Assembly (NCBI RefSeq): GCF_039872765.1 | Contig: NZ_JBDPZC010000015.1 | Coordinates: 1-64,000, forward strand | Direction: 5' to 3' | DNA length: 64,000 nucleotides | Origin: Roseateles_B flavus | GTDB lineage: Bacteria > Pseudomonadota > Gammaproteobacteria > Burkholderiales > Burkholderiaceae_C | Shown here: one piece after another, positions 1-6,955 of the stretch | Numbering within the stretch: the first letter of the stretch is position 1 | Layout: the number at the start of each line of letters is the position of its first letter | The notes under the pieces: generated by a model | Seen by the model: only the letters and a program-made list of their open reading frames with translations | Databases searched by the model: none | Told to the model about the DNA's origin: nothing | Position numbers and translations under genes: made by a program

Positions 1-54
1 CGAAGCGAGCTGAACAAGCGCCGCGCTACAGTTGTCCACAGCCGGCATCAGCCG

Positions 55-963
55 ATGTCGGCCCCAAGCCCTGGGTCAAAGTTCAATCGGCAGGGTGGGT
101 CAAATTTAGATCGGCGCCAACACCACTTGCCTTCGAAGGCGTTGACAGAACGCGTTCGGCGGCAGTTCCCCCAGCTGGAGTTCGAGTTTCATCATCCGGC
201 CTGGTACCTGCTTCGCAATCCTGCGCTTTCGGCCGACAGCGTGCGGCGACTGGTGGGTCAGATGCCGAAGCCATGGCGAGAGAGGCTGAAGTCCTTGGAC
301 AAAGCCGACATTCGAGCGCTGAGGATTGGGGGAGGCCTGGTGGAAGTCGCTGCGCTAGGGAGCTGGTCCTTCTTGGACGCGGTTCTACTATTCGAATGCC
401 TTAGACGAAAGGCCGAGCAGCGCGCCGATGAAGAACGGCTTGATGCGCTAATTGCAATTCTGTACGGATTACCGCTGCTGTACTGCGACGATTCAGTTTG
501 GAGCCTTGTCGCTTCCCAGACGAACGATGCCCAGCATGAACTTGGTGCAGAGATACTGGAGGCGCTTGATGCGGGGCTAGAGCTAGACGGTCAGCGCAGC
601 CGAGGAGTTCGGTTTCCTGTGGACAAGCGGCTGCTCGCCCTAGGGATGCAGTGGCACGAAGTCATGAACTACAAGCGCAAGCATTCCCGCGCATTGCGCG
701 AAAGGCGGACCTATCGCAACTATCTGGAAGAAGGGTTGAACACCTTTTCCGGTAGCGCGTCGAGCCTTGCCAGAACTGCTTTCACGCCTGCTGGGTCGAA
801 CGACGTTATGAGTGGCGAATGGTGGGTGCCACCCATCGACGAACGGCTCTGGGTATGGGCTTTGCAAACGCCGGCGCGGGGGCCTTGGCGGCGATACGCC
901 AGTCGTGAGGACATCGATGAAGCCTGGAACTTGTACCGTGCAGAGAAGGCGGGAGAGCTGTGA
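55..963 (+). CDS. Protein of unknown function preceding TniQ, probably 5'-truncated by the IS
   Basis: The frame is open from the window edge, and the first ATG gives 302 residues. Roughly the first 22 residues are encoded by the IS terminus, so the native N-terminus was probably lost or begins after position 122 (a TTG lies at 127). The rest is a soluble, Arg- and Leu-rich protein with no motif I recognise; I see no Walker A motif and no DDE triad. It overlaps the start of the TniQ gene by 4 bp (GTGA), so the two are translationally coupled. A role accompanying transposition is inferred only from this neighbour. Confidence 0.55.
   Translation: MSAPSPGSKFNRQGGSNLDRRQHHLPSKALTERVRRQFPQLEFEFHHPAWYLLRNPALSADSVRRLVGQMPKPWRERLKSLDKADIRALRIGGGLVEVAALGSWSFLDAVLLFECLRRKAEQRADEERLDALIAILYGLPLLYCDDSVWSLVASQTNDAQHELGAEILEALDAGLELDGQRSRGVRFPVDKRLLALGMQWHEVMNYKRKHSRALRERRTYRNYLEEGLNTFSGSASSLARTAFTPAGSNDVMSGEWWVPPIDERLWVWALQTPARGPWRRYASREDIDEAWNLYRAEKAGEL
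73..122 (+). mobile_element. Right terminus of an IS21-like insertion sequence (partial)
   Basis: Two tandem copies of a 20 bp motif, GGGTCAAAGTTCAATCGGCA at 73-92 and GGGTCAAATTTAGATCGGCG at 97-116, lie 24 bp apart and are followed by CCAACA ending at 122. Multiple short tandem terminal repeats and a CA-3' end are typical of IS21-family elements. The rest of the element would lie left of the window. The family assignment is from recalled resemblance, and the exact boundary is uncertain. The downstream reading frame runs through this terminus, so the first residues of the next protein are IS-encoded. Confidence 0.45.
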
Positions 964-2000
964 TCGCAGTCGTCCCGGAGCCGTTCCCCGATGAGAGTGT
1001 TCGGAGCATCTTCCAGCGCATTGGGCTACTCAATGGTGGCCGCCGCTCCCGATGCGACAACTCGCAAGGTGTGCTGGCCGTGCTGGTGAACCAAGCGGGA
1101 CTGCCAGAGAAATCGCTCATCACGGACCACAGCCATGTTGGCTATCTGCGCTTTGTGAGCAAGGCGCACGCCGCTGTGCCAGTTCACTCGCATAGCGACC
1201 GATTTGCGAATCCTTCCCTGACGAGATGGCCGACGGCCGGTCCCCGTGTATGCCTTGACTGCATCGGAGAGGACTTGCATACGCGCGGCATCAGCTACTA
1301 CCGACGCGCGCATCAACTGCCTGGTGTGGAGGCATGCCTCACGCATGCAGCATCGCTGGTCCTTCCTTCGCCTGATCAGAGCGGCGCGCTTTTGGTGGGA
1401 CTTCCCGAGAAGACGCGGCCTGTCGATCCGAGCTTCGCTGAACATCTGGAGCATCCGGTCATCGAGCGCTTTGTATCGCTATCGATGATGGCGCTCAAGT
1501 CGATCATTCCGATTGCCCCCTCAGGCATGACTGCAGCACTTGGCCGCCGCGCCGCCATGCATGGCGTCCGAATCACGGTTTCTGGCAAAGGCCGACGTCT
1601 CAGCGACTGGGCGCGGAGCGTGCTGCCCGCTGCATGGGTTGCAACTCATTTCGCGGCATTGCACCAGAAACCCATTGGCGAGCACGCACCGTCGGTGGAC
1701 GACGTATTCCGCGCCCGGCATGTCGCTCACAAAACCGCGTCGTACCTACTTGCCATGGCATTGCTATGGGACTCGGCGGAAGACGCCATGCGCGACTGTG
1801 CAGCCGCGCCGACACACACGAACTGTGAGGTTCCGACGGGCGCTGGTCGTCGCGCACTACGAGCAGTCCTCGACGGAAAGTCCATCATTTCTGCTTGCCG
1901 TGCCGAGGGCGCGAACATGCAAGCACTTGAAATAGCCATGCGCGCCGCACTTCGCGAGGGATCATTCCCTACGCTGGGCTCTATTGATGGCACATGCTAG
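960..2000 (+). CDS. tniQ: TniQ/TnsD-family transposition protein
   Basis: TniQ proteins act in target selection for Tn7-like and Tn5053-like transposons, together with a TniA/TnsB transposase and a TniB/TnsC ATPase. The 346-residue product carries the family's zinc-binding signature, C98-x2-C101 and C126-x2-H129, joined by the characteristic segment YYRRAHQLPGVEAC. The N-terminal PEPFPDESVRSIFQRI also fits the family (usually PxPxxDESLxSWLxRI). The C-terminal ~70 residues look helical and could include an HTH. The start is GTG, overlapping the previous stop. No tniA or tniB lies downstream, so the module is either continued left of the window or broken by the IS at 1-122. Confidence 0.75.
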   Translation: MIAVVPEPFPDESVRSIFQRIGLLNGGRRSRCDNSQGVLAVLVNQAGLPEKSLITDHSHVGYLRFVSKAHAAVPVHSHSDRFANPSLTRWPTAGPRVCLDCIGEDLHTRGISYYRRAHQLPGVEACLTHAASLVLPSPDQSGALLVGLPEKTRPVDPSFAEHLEHPVIERFVSLSMMALKSIIPIAPSGMTAALGRRAAMHGVRITVSGKGRRLSDWARSVLPAAWVATHFAALHQKPIGEHAPSVDDVFRARHVAHKTASYLLAMALLWDSAEDAMRDCAAAPTHTNCEVPTGAGRRALRAVLDGKSIISACRAEGANMQALEIAMRAALREGSFPTLGSIDGTC

Positions 2001-2179
2001 CTGGCGACCGAAGCCGTCATGCTGGGGTGCGCTTGAGGATCCAACGCGCGATTGTCGGGCAGCGCAGCGTTGCGATGGCGGCGTGCTGAGAACTCTTGAA
2101 ACGGCGGGTGTTCGGAAGCAGCTGACGAACCGCCGCGTCCGGCATATCCTGAACGGACCTGTTTCACCGGACCAAGACC

Positions 2180-2350
2180 ATGTACCGGATGAGCCATCGG
2201 CAGACATTCCTGGATGTATTGCGCCTCTACTTTGCACCGCTGGTAGGCGCGGTACGTGGCGCGTTCAGGGAAGTCGCACGCGTTCGAAGGGACATCGAGC
2301 GTCGAAAGCATCGGGAGACCATGGACAAGCTGAACTTTTCCACTCATTGA
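2180..2350 (+). CDS. Small basic hypothetical protein (56 aa)
   Basis: The short frame encodes 56 residues, beginning MYRMSHRQTFLDVLRLYFAP with a Lys/Arg-rich C-terminal half and a short hydrophobic stretch (FLDVLRLYFAPLVGAV). Its stop codon coincides with the first bases of the IS3-family inverted repeat, so the C-terminus was probably cut by that insertion. No Shine-Dalgarno sequence is obvious. It could be a chance frame. I do not recognise a family. Confidence 0.3.
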   Translation: MYRMSHRQTFLDVLRLYFAPLVGAVRGAFREVARVRRDIERRKHRETMDKLNFSTH

Positions 2351-2473
2351 ACCGTCCCGGGGTTTCGGGGAGTCTCAACGCTCTGAGAGGATTGAGTCAT
2401 GTTCGAGAAGAACAAGTTCACGCCTGATGTGCTTGGGCGCGCAGTGAGGATGTTTCAGGAACACAAAGGTTAG
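2348..2473 (+). mobile_element. Left end and orfA start of an IS3-family element (remnant)
   Basis: A terminal inverted repeat beginning TGAACCGTCCCGGGGTTTCG is followed by an ATG at 2399 that opens a 24-residue OrfA beginning (MFEKNKFTPDVLGRAVRMFQ). This matches the usual N-terminus of IS3-family OrfA of the IS51/IS407 type (KFTPEVRERAVRMVFEH). A TAG at 2471-2473 replaces the expected Glu codon, and recognisable coding homology ends within a few codons. No orfB and no right inverted repeat were found, so this is a decayed 5' fragment. Confidence 0.7.
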
Positions 2474-2530
2474 TACGCATCAAACGCGAGTGTTCGTCGG
2501 GTGCGGCAGAGATGCCAGTCATCGCTGTTG

Positions 2531-2815
2531 TCAGAGAGGTGTCCTAGGCTGCAACGGGAGATCCTCGGGCGCTTTGACTCCGACGAGCTGCCCACTGCCC
2601 GCCCCGAACGCCTGGCGAAGAGCAGGGTCGAACACCCCTCGTCCGAGAGTGTGGTCCTCCTCCATCAGCCGATCAAAGTCCGGGCTCCCAAACTCTCGCC
2701 CGACAGCGGGCATCTGATCCCAGATCTGGTCTTCAAGCATGCTCTCGTTCCGTCGGCGAAGGATGTCCCGATGTATGCGGCGGATCCTGGCGCGCTGCTT
2801 TCTGAGCGATGGCAT
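2531..2815 (-). CDS. Hypothetical protein (94 aa)
   Basis: A 94-residue soluble product starts at the ATG at 2815. It begins with a very basic stretch (MPSLRKQRARIRRIHRDILR), followed by an acidic, aromatic-containing middle (LEDQIWDQMPAVGREF, DRLMEEDH). Amino-acid composition and the absence of low-complexity shadow patterns argue for real coding. I cannot name a family. The longer frame extending upstream to 2959 has an unlikely N-terminus. It lies on the opposite strand to the IS3 remnant. Confidence 0.4.
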   Translation of the reverse strand: MPSLRKQRARIRRIHRDILRRRNESMLEDQIWDQMPAVGREFGSPDFDRLMEEDHTLGRGVFDPALRQAFGAGSGQLVGVKAPEDLPLQPRTPL

Positions 2816-3022
2816 GGGGAGGATGGAGCGTGAGCTAAATCGGTTGAACTGAAGACCAGGATTGGGAGCGTTCGGGATGGCCCACACCCGGCACTGTGGC
2901 GCTGCCGCCCTCAAATGTCCACCTGGGCCAGTGGACTTCGCGTAGAAGCACGTCGGCAAGACGCCGTTGAACGCGTCCTTGCGCGACTTGCTCCACGCAT
3001 CGCTGCTACATCACCATCGATC

Positions 3023-3205
3023 TCATGTGCGGCCGATGCCTGGAAAGCATGCAAACATGAGGCCCAGCGCCACGCTGCAAGTAACCAAGCTCGCAAGTAG
3101 AAGGCCCGTTGCCTGCTCGTCGTGTGAGTACATCGACAGCAGCAGCAATGAACTTCCAACGGCACTGGTCTGCATGGCCATAAGCTCAACTTCGCGTCTT
3201 GTCAT
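3023..3205 (-). CDS. Small membrane protein (60 aa)
   Basis: The 60-residue product has two likely transmembrane segments, around residues 13-25 (AVGSSLLLLSMYS) and 32-54 (ATGLLLASLVTCSVALGLMF). The ATG at 3205 is preceded by a good Shine-Dalgarno sequence (GAGGAG, about 8 nt upstream), which argues for translation. No family is recognised. It may be an accessory small membrane protein of the island. Confidence 0.45.
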   Translation of the reverse strand: MTRREVELMAMQTSAVGSSLLLLSMYSHDEQATGLLLASLVTCSVALGLMFACFPGIGRT

Positions 3206-3337
3206 TTGACACTCCTCAGCCAACCTGCGTCCTGAGCAACAATTCTGGCTCCAGACCCTGCCGACGTCCGATGCGAGCATCGGTCAAGCAATGAAGATGT
3301 CGTAGTCCATCTCCATAGATTCCTACGTATGACGAGC

Positions 3338-3384
3338 CTACTTCACTGTCTGGCGTACTGAACCGATGTAGACGCAGGCGACGG
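3338..3384 (-). pseudogene. Tail fragment duplicating the 3' end of the adjacent secreted-protein gene
   Basis: Reading the minus strand, this stretch encodes VACVYIGSVRQTVK and a stop. It differs at only three residues from the last 14 residues (IACVYIGSIRQAVK) of the gene ending at 3397, 13 bp away. It has no start and no further upstream homology. It is most simply the leftover 3' end of a second gene copy lost by recombination between tandem paralogues. Confidence 0.6.
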
Positions 3385-3396
3385 TGCGCGGTGCAC

Positions 3397-3732
3397 CTAT
3401 TTGACTGCCTGGCGGATCGAGCCGATGTAAACGCAAGCGATGGCCTCGCCTTGTGCGTACAGGATGGTCTTGCTGAAGTCACACACGGACATGACTCCCT
3501 GCGGCGTCGCGCGACCAAGACCGATCACGTCACCGCGTTTGCAGCTGGCATAGGTGTCGTTGAACGTCTTTGCAGCGCCGTTCCCGCAGACCCGTTCTGC
3601 ACCACCAGCGTTGCTTCCGTCACTGCCCGGTGGGAGGCCGGGGTCCGCGCTGCGAGCCAGTCCTGCAGCTGTGATCGCGAGGAGTAACGCCCCGGCAGTA
3701 CCGAGTAGCTTGATGTTCTTTCGCACGTGCAT
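3397..3732 (-). CDS. Small secreted protein with conserved cysteines (111 aa)
   Basis: The ATG at 3732 (AGGAG just upstream) gives 111 residues. Residues 1-32 form a classical Sec signal peptide (MHVRKNIKLLGTAGALLLAI then TAAGLARSA). The mature part carries four cysteines in a compact C-terminal domain (CGNGAAK, ASCKRGD, SVCDFS, IACVYIG), which may form two disulfides in the periplasm. Function unknown. It is divergent from the XRE regulator at 3870, and the palindrome at 3838-3858 lies between them, so shared control is plausible. A decayed partial copy follows its stop codon. Confidence 0.6.
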   Translation of the reverse strand: MHVRKNIKLLGTAGALLLAITAAGLARSADPGLPPGSDGSNAGGAERVCGNGAAKTFNDTYASCKRGDVIGLGRATPQGVMSVCDFSKTILYAQGEAIACVYIGSIRQAVK

Positions 3733-3837
3733 GCTCCTGAAGCCAAAAGGAACCCTTGCGCCCTGATTTGGCAAAGGTCGGGGAACTGGGCCGGTACGTC
3801 AGAGCGCCGATACACCTCGTGAACGTTCGTCAGCCCA

Positions 3838-3858
3838 AATAGGCGATTTTCGCCTATT
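3838..3858. promoter_or_regulatory. Perfect palindromic operator candidate
   Basis: AATAGGCGA at 3838-3846 and TCGCCTATT at 3850-3858 are a perfect 9 bp inverted repeat separated by TTT. It sits 11 bp before the first possible start of the XRE regulator, and in the intergenic region shared with the divergent secreted-protein gene. Position and symmetry fit an autoregulatory operator for a dimeric HTH protein. Binding itself is inferred. Confidence 0.6.
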
Positions 3859-3869
3859 CCGAAATCGAC

Positions 3870-4190
3870 TTGAGCATGGCCTGTAAAGCCATGAGCAAGC
3901 GCCCCGTCTTCGACCCCAAGCAGACCTTCCTTGATCTGCTGCGGGAGTGCCGCAATTCGTCTGGAGTAAGCCAAGTCGAGTTGGCCAAGCGAATGGGTTG
4001 GGCGCAGACGGACATCAGCAAGGTCGAGCGCGGCGTTCGAAGGCTCGATGTGCTCGAACTACGGCTGTGGGTTGCGTCCATCGGCTATCCGCTCGGTGCC
4101 TTTGTCGATGAATTGGACCGACGGCTCTCGAGTCAGAACGCGTTGGCCAAGAAGTGGGCGCCATCGCGTTCAAACAATCAGCCTGCGTGA
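3870..4190 (+). CDS. XRE-family helix-turn-helix regulator
   Basis: The protein is a single-domain DNA-binding protein of about 100 residues. The HTH lies around residues 31-63, with the recognition-helix pattern SQVELAKRMGWAQTDISKVE typical of the XRE/Cro fold. A short helical tail (LGAFVDELDRRL) follows. The first start gives 106 aa; ATGs at 3876 and 3894 are alternatives, the latter (MSKRPVF...) being attractive. A perfect palindrome immediately upstream suggests autoregulation. No toxin partner is adjacent, so this is not a visible toxin-antitoxin pair. Its 3' end abuts a TauD-like gene scrap. Confidence 0.75.
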   Translation: MSMACKAMSKRPVFDPKQTFLDLLRECRNSSGVSQVELAKRMGWAQTDISKVERGVRRLDVLELRLWVASIGYPLGAFVDELDRRLSSQNALAKKWAPSRSNNQPA

Positions 4191-4251
4191 CGATGCAGGG
4201 TGGGCCGACGCCGAACGGAAGCGACACCTGTTGCGAATCTGGCTGGCCGCA
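4180..4251 (+). pseudogene. C-terminal scrap of a TauD/TfdA-type dioxygenase gene
   Basis: In the frame overlapping the end of the XRE gene, the translation SLRDDAGWADAERKRHLLRI then WLAA matches the characteristic C-terminal segment of TauD/TfdA-family 2-oxoglutarate dioxygenases (D-W-x-E-x-E-R-x-R-H-L-L-R-L-W-L). Nothing else of the ~300-residue enzyme is present on either side. I read it as the fused remnant of a deleted gene. The match is short, so chance resemblance is possible. Confidence 0.4.
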
Positions 4252-4627
4252 GTTGACTTCGGTGATGAGATCGTTGCCCTGCGCACGGGACATAGCAACA
4301 GCGTAAGCAAGGACGCACAGAGCTCTGAGTAGGCGCACGCCCCAAGTAGTCGAGCTCGACAACGGGCTTCGAGACATTGACATCATGCAGAGGCTGATCC
4401 GCGCTTGCAGTCCCGCCTGTCATGGCGTCTTGGAGGTCGAGGATTGGCCAGCTCGGCCCCGGGCTGCGTCCAGAGACGGGTGGGTATGGCGGCCTTCCTG
4501 GTACATCGGGCGCAGACCAGCGGCCAAATGAAGCTCACGGCTGCCGTCCTGAAAGGCGCTGCAGTGACATGGCGCTTCCAAACAATGACATCCGCGGTTC
4601 GGCGCCTGATCAGCTCAAGACGCAGAG

Positions 4628-4764
4628 ACTTCGAAAATTTGCCAGGCGTTTGAGGGCCTCGGCAGGTCGCCGGCTCCTGGGAGGCCGACTTCGAAACTTT
4701 GTTATCAGCATCCTTGAGGGAGGCTGAGAACAAAGTTTCGAAGTGGCGGGCAAATTATCGAAGT
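4628..4764. repeat. Four ~20 bp repeats in nested inverted arrangement (possible transposase-binding sites)
   Basis: Repeat A is at 4628-4648 and B at 4688-4709, both starting ACTTCGAAA and then CTTTG or ATTTG. C at 4723-4744 and D at 4745-4764 are the same motif on the other strand (AAGTTTCGAAGT, AATTATCGAAGT). B and C are 21/22 identical as inverted copies, and the pairing extends to 24 of 26 with a 5 bp centre at 4714-4718. A pairs better with D than with B or C. A-B are spaced 60 bp, while C-D are contiguous. Such clusters are known at the ends of Tn7/Tn5053-like and IS21-like elements. Confidence 0.6.
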
Positions 4765-4789
4765 CTTTGGGGGCATGCCTGTGAGGCAT

Positions 4790-4809
4790 CCCGGGAACAA
4801 GTTCCCGGG
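4790..4809. repeat. Inverted repeat CCCGGGAAC-AA-GTTCCCGGG
   Basis: A perfect 9 bp inverted repeat with a 2 bp centre lies directly after the four-repeat cluster. It could be a protein-binding palindrome or a chance GC-rich symmetry. There is no T-run on either side, so it is not a terminator. Confidence 0.35.
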
Positions 4810-5228
4810 GATTGCGCATGCGCTCCCCCCTGGAGATGAGCCGGCCGATCGATGTCAGTGTGCACCGGCCCTTGCAGTCCTGCCTGGGTGGCGCGCTTCC
4901 GAGCGCCAGTGAGTCTGTCCGCCGGTGCATTGATGCCGCGTTTGTGGAGCGGCACTGCAGGCAGGTCCGGTGTCCTCGTCCATGCAGATGAACGCCTGCC
5001 AGCGCTGGCGCCAGGGGCGCATGCGCAGACACGGCGTGATGGCGGGCCGCGTGAGTGCCGGATCCTGCATCGCCGGCCCGGCCGCGCTGAGAGCAGGCGA
5101 GAATCGCCGGCGACCCCTGCCCCGGTCCCTGGCCGCGCCCTGATCCGACACCCGAGGAGCACACCAGGCGCGATGGCAGGGTGCTGATCCTCGACCGGGC
5201 GGTCCCTCGCCCGCAACAAAGGAAGTTC

Positions 5229-6248
5229 ATGACCCAGGACACCCTCGACGACCTGCTGCTGCGCGACGCGCACATCCAGACGGTGAAACCCATGCTGTGG
5301 GCCTCGCTGGCCCTGGCGGTGGCCGGCCTGGTGGGGCTGCTCTTCAAGGCGATGCCGCTGACGCTCATCGGCTGGATCGGCAGCTGGCTCGCCGGCCCCA
5401 TGGCCCTGAGCCGCCTGGCCCCCGCCCTGGGGACCTCGCCGCTGCTGAAGTACCCGCTGTTCCTCGGTTGCGCCATGCCGGGCCTCAGCCTGGCCGCGCC
5501 CGTCTACGGCCTCCTGGCCTCACGGAGCCTGCAACAGACCGCGCAGCAGGCGCTGACGCAGCATGAGGCGCGCGAGCGACGCCGTGAGCGGGAGGCCCGC
5601 GTCCAGCCGGCGCCGGCCGCCGCCGCTTCTGTCGCAGCGGCGCCGCCCCGCAGCGCCGTGGAAGCCCTGCCGGTGCTGCGCCTCGTCGCTGCGGGCATCG
5701 GGGACGGCGCCGAGCTGCAGCTGCGGATCAAGAGCCCGCCGCCCGGCATGACGGTGCCGGCCGATGCCGAGCTGCCGCCTGTGCGCGCCAGCCACGATGT
5801 CTTCGGCGTGGGCTACCACCTGGACGCCGGGTCGCACTGGGTCTCGGTCAGCCGCCAGGAAATGAAGGAGGCCGGGCTGAGCCTGGACCAGCTCCATCAG
5901 CGCTCGCTGGCCAACCTGACGAAGCTGGTCAAGGGCAAGCCGGGCCTGCGCGTGATCGGGGATCCCGAACAGGCGAGCTACCGTGGCCTGCTGCTGGATG
6001 GCGACCACGAGGCCTGCCTGGTGCTGCTGGATGCCTTGTGGGACCAGGTGCTCAAGCCCCACACGCCCCATGGCGCGGTGGTGGCCATTCCCAGCCGCGA
6101 CGTCCTGGCCTTCTGCGACGCCCACTCGAAGGAGGGCATCGCGCAGCTGCGCGAGGCCGCCGCGCGCATCAAGCCGGATGCCAAGGGTGCGCTGAGCCAG
6201 CAGCTGCTGCTGCGCCGCCAGGGGCGGTGGGAGCTGTTCAAGGGCTGA
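5229..6248 (+). CDS. Membrane-anchored DUF1444-like protein
   Basis: The 339-residue protein starts at the ATG at 5229, chosen because AAAGGAAG precedes it; the longer frame from 5181 has no such signal. Residues ~18-100 contain two or three hydrophobic membrane segments. Residues 105-150 form an Arg/Ala/Pro-rich linker. The C-terminal ~180 residues resemble the DUF1444/YtpQ (UPF0354) family: YHLDAGSHWVSVSRQEMKE, then a helical segment, then GAVVAIPSRDVLAFCDAHS. The cellular role of the family is unknown. It stands alone, convergent with the following minus-strand operon. Confidence 0.6.
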   Translation: MTQDTLDDLLLRDAHIQTVKPMLWASLALAVAGLVGLLFKAMPLTLIGWIGSWLAGPMALSRLAPALGTSPLLKYPLFLGCAMPGLSLAAPVYGLLASRSLQQTAQQALTQHEARERRREREARVQPAPAAAASVAAAPPRSAVEALPVLRLVAAGIGDGAELQLRIKSPPPGMTVPADAELPPVRASHDVFGVGYHLDAGSHWVSVSRQEMKEAGLSLDQLHQRSLANLTKLVKGKPGLRVIGDPEQASYRGLLLDGDHEACLVLLDALWDQVLKPHTPHGAVVAIPSRDVLAFCDAHSKEGIAQLREAAARIKPDAKGALSQQLLLRRQGRWELFKG

Positions 6249-6269
6249 GCTTGCGGCTGGCACGGGGGC

Positions 6270-6941
6270 TCAGGACCTCTTTCGCCGTCTGCTAGGCCCC
6301 TGTCGCATTGCCGGGCGGCCGTTCGAAGGCGGCGCTGCGCGTTCCAGTTCCTGCCGAAGCAGCTGGTCGAACTCGGGCGACTGGAGGAACCGGTCGGTGA
6401 TTTCGATGGACTCGACCGACGTCCGGACCCACTCCCTGATGGTCTGAAGGTGGGAATCGATGCAGACCAGGCACTGCTCCAGGTGCGCTTGAGCAGCCGT
6501 GCAGCCCTCCAGGCTGTGCAAGGCGAAGCGCCTGACGAACTGGTGGACCAGGTCATTGCGCAGGGCCAGCAGCTCGCGAAGGGTCCGCTGGAGGCTGTCG
6601 ATCTGGTGCGCAGGCATGGCCAGCGCATGCCTGAAGGAAGCGTGGGGGCTGGCGGTACTTTTTGCGGCGGTCGGCGCGGCGGTCGCGCCGGCCTCGTCGA
6701 TGACGCCGGTGGCGAGGAACTCATTGATGAGCTGGCCGAGCGTCATTGTTGAGAATCTGGCGGCCCGCTCAGCGGCCAGGGTCTCCCATTGCGCGATGGG
6801 ACCCGCCAGGGAGCTCTGGACCACCAGCTGCTTCAGGAGATGCTCGCAGCACTGAAGCTTGAGCAGGCAGTGGCCCAGCAGCTGCTCGATCCCCGCGAGC
6901 ATTTGCGCTTGCTCAGTGGCGGCGCTCTCGGTAGCGGTCAT
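6270..6941 (-). CDS. Hypothetical helical protein with HEPN-like R-x4-H motif
   Basis: The 223-residue, largely helical protein is Leu- and Gln-rich, with a disordered Ala/Thr linker at about 81-100 and a basic tail (RRRKRS). Within its second half is RNDLVH (R128-x4-H133) in the helix LRELLALRNDLVHQFVRRF. This pattern resembles the catalytic motif of HEPN RNases, but also of non-catalytic HEPN-like helical bundles. It is 14 bp downstream of the GlxA-type regulator and likely co-transcribed. Function unknown; the HEPN link is tentative. Confidence 0.5.
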   Translation of the reverse strand: MTATESAATEQAQMLAGIEQLLGHCLLKLQCCEHLLKQLVVQSSLAGPIAQWETLAAERAARFSTMTLGQLINEFLATGVIDEAGATAAPTAAKSTASPHASFRHALAMPAHQIDSLQRTLRELLALRNDLVHQFVRRFALHSLEGCTAAQAHLEQCLVCIDSHLQTIREWVRTSVESIEITDRFLQSPEFDQLLRQELERAAPPSNGRPAMRQGPSRRRKRS

Positions 6942-6955
6942 GGCGTGCGTGCATT

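Larger units (their letters stand above)
4252..5228. other. Gene-poor stretch at the island edge
   Basis: No convincing coding sequence was found over about 1 kb. Frames here are short or have shadow-like composition. The stretch holds the four-copy repeat cluster at 4628-4764 and an inverted repeat at 4790-4809. Base composition rises towards the level of the rest of the window from about 4.8 kb, so the island boundary probably lies here. Confidence 0.5.

Noticed and set aside
3870..4190. Antitoxin of a toxin-antitoxin pair
   Set aside because: The XRE protein has an operator-like palindrome, but no small toxin gene is adjacent on the same strand. The following DNA is a dioxygenase-like scrap.
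4790..4809. Terminator at the CCCGGGAAC inverted repeat
   Set aside because: No T-run follows on either strand and no supported gene ends just before it.
4610..5476. Minus-strand frame (288 codons) across the gene-poor stretch before the DUF1444-like gene
   Set aside because: It is Arg/Ser/Pro-rich with shadow-like composition, overlaps the repeat cluster and runs antisense into a supported gene.
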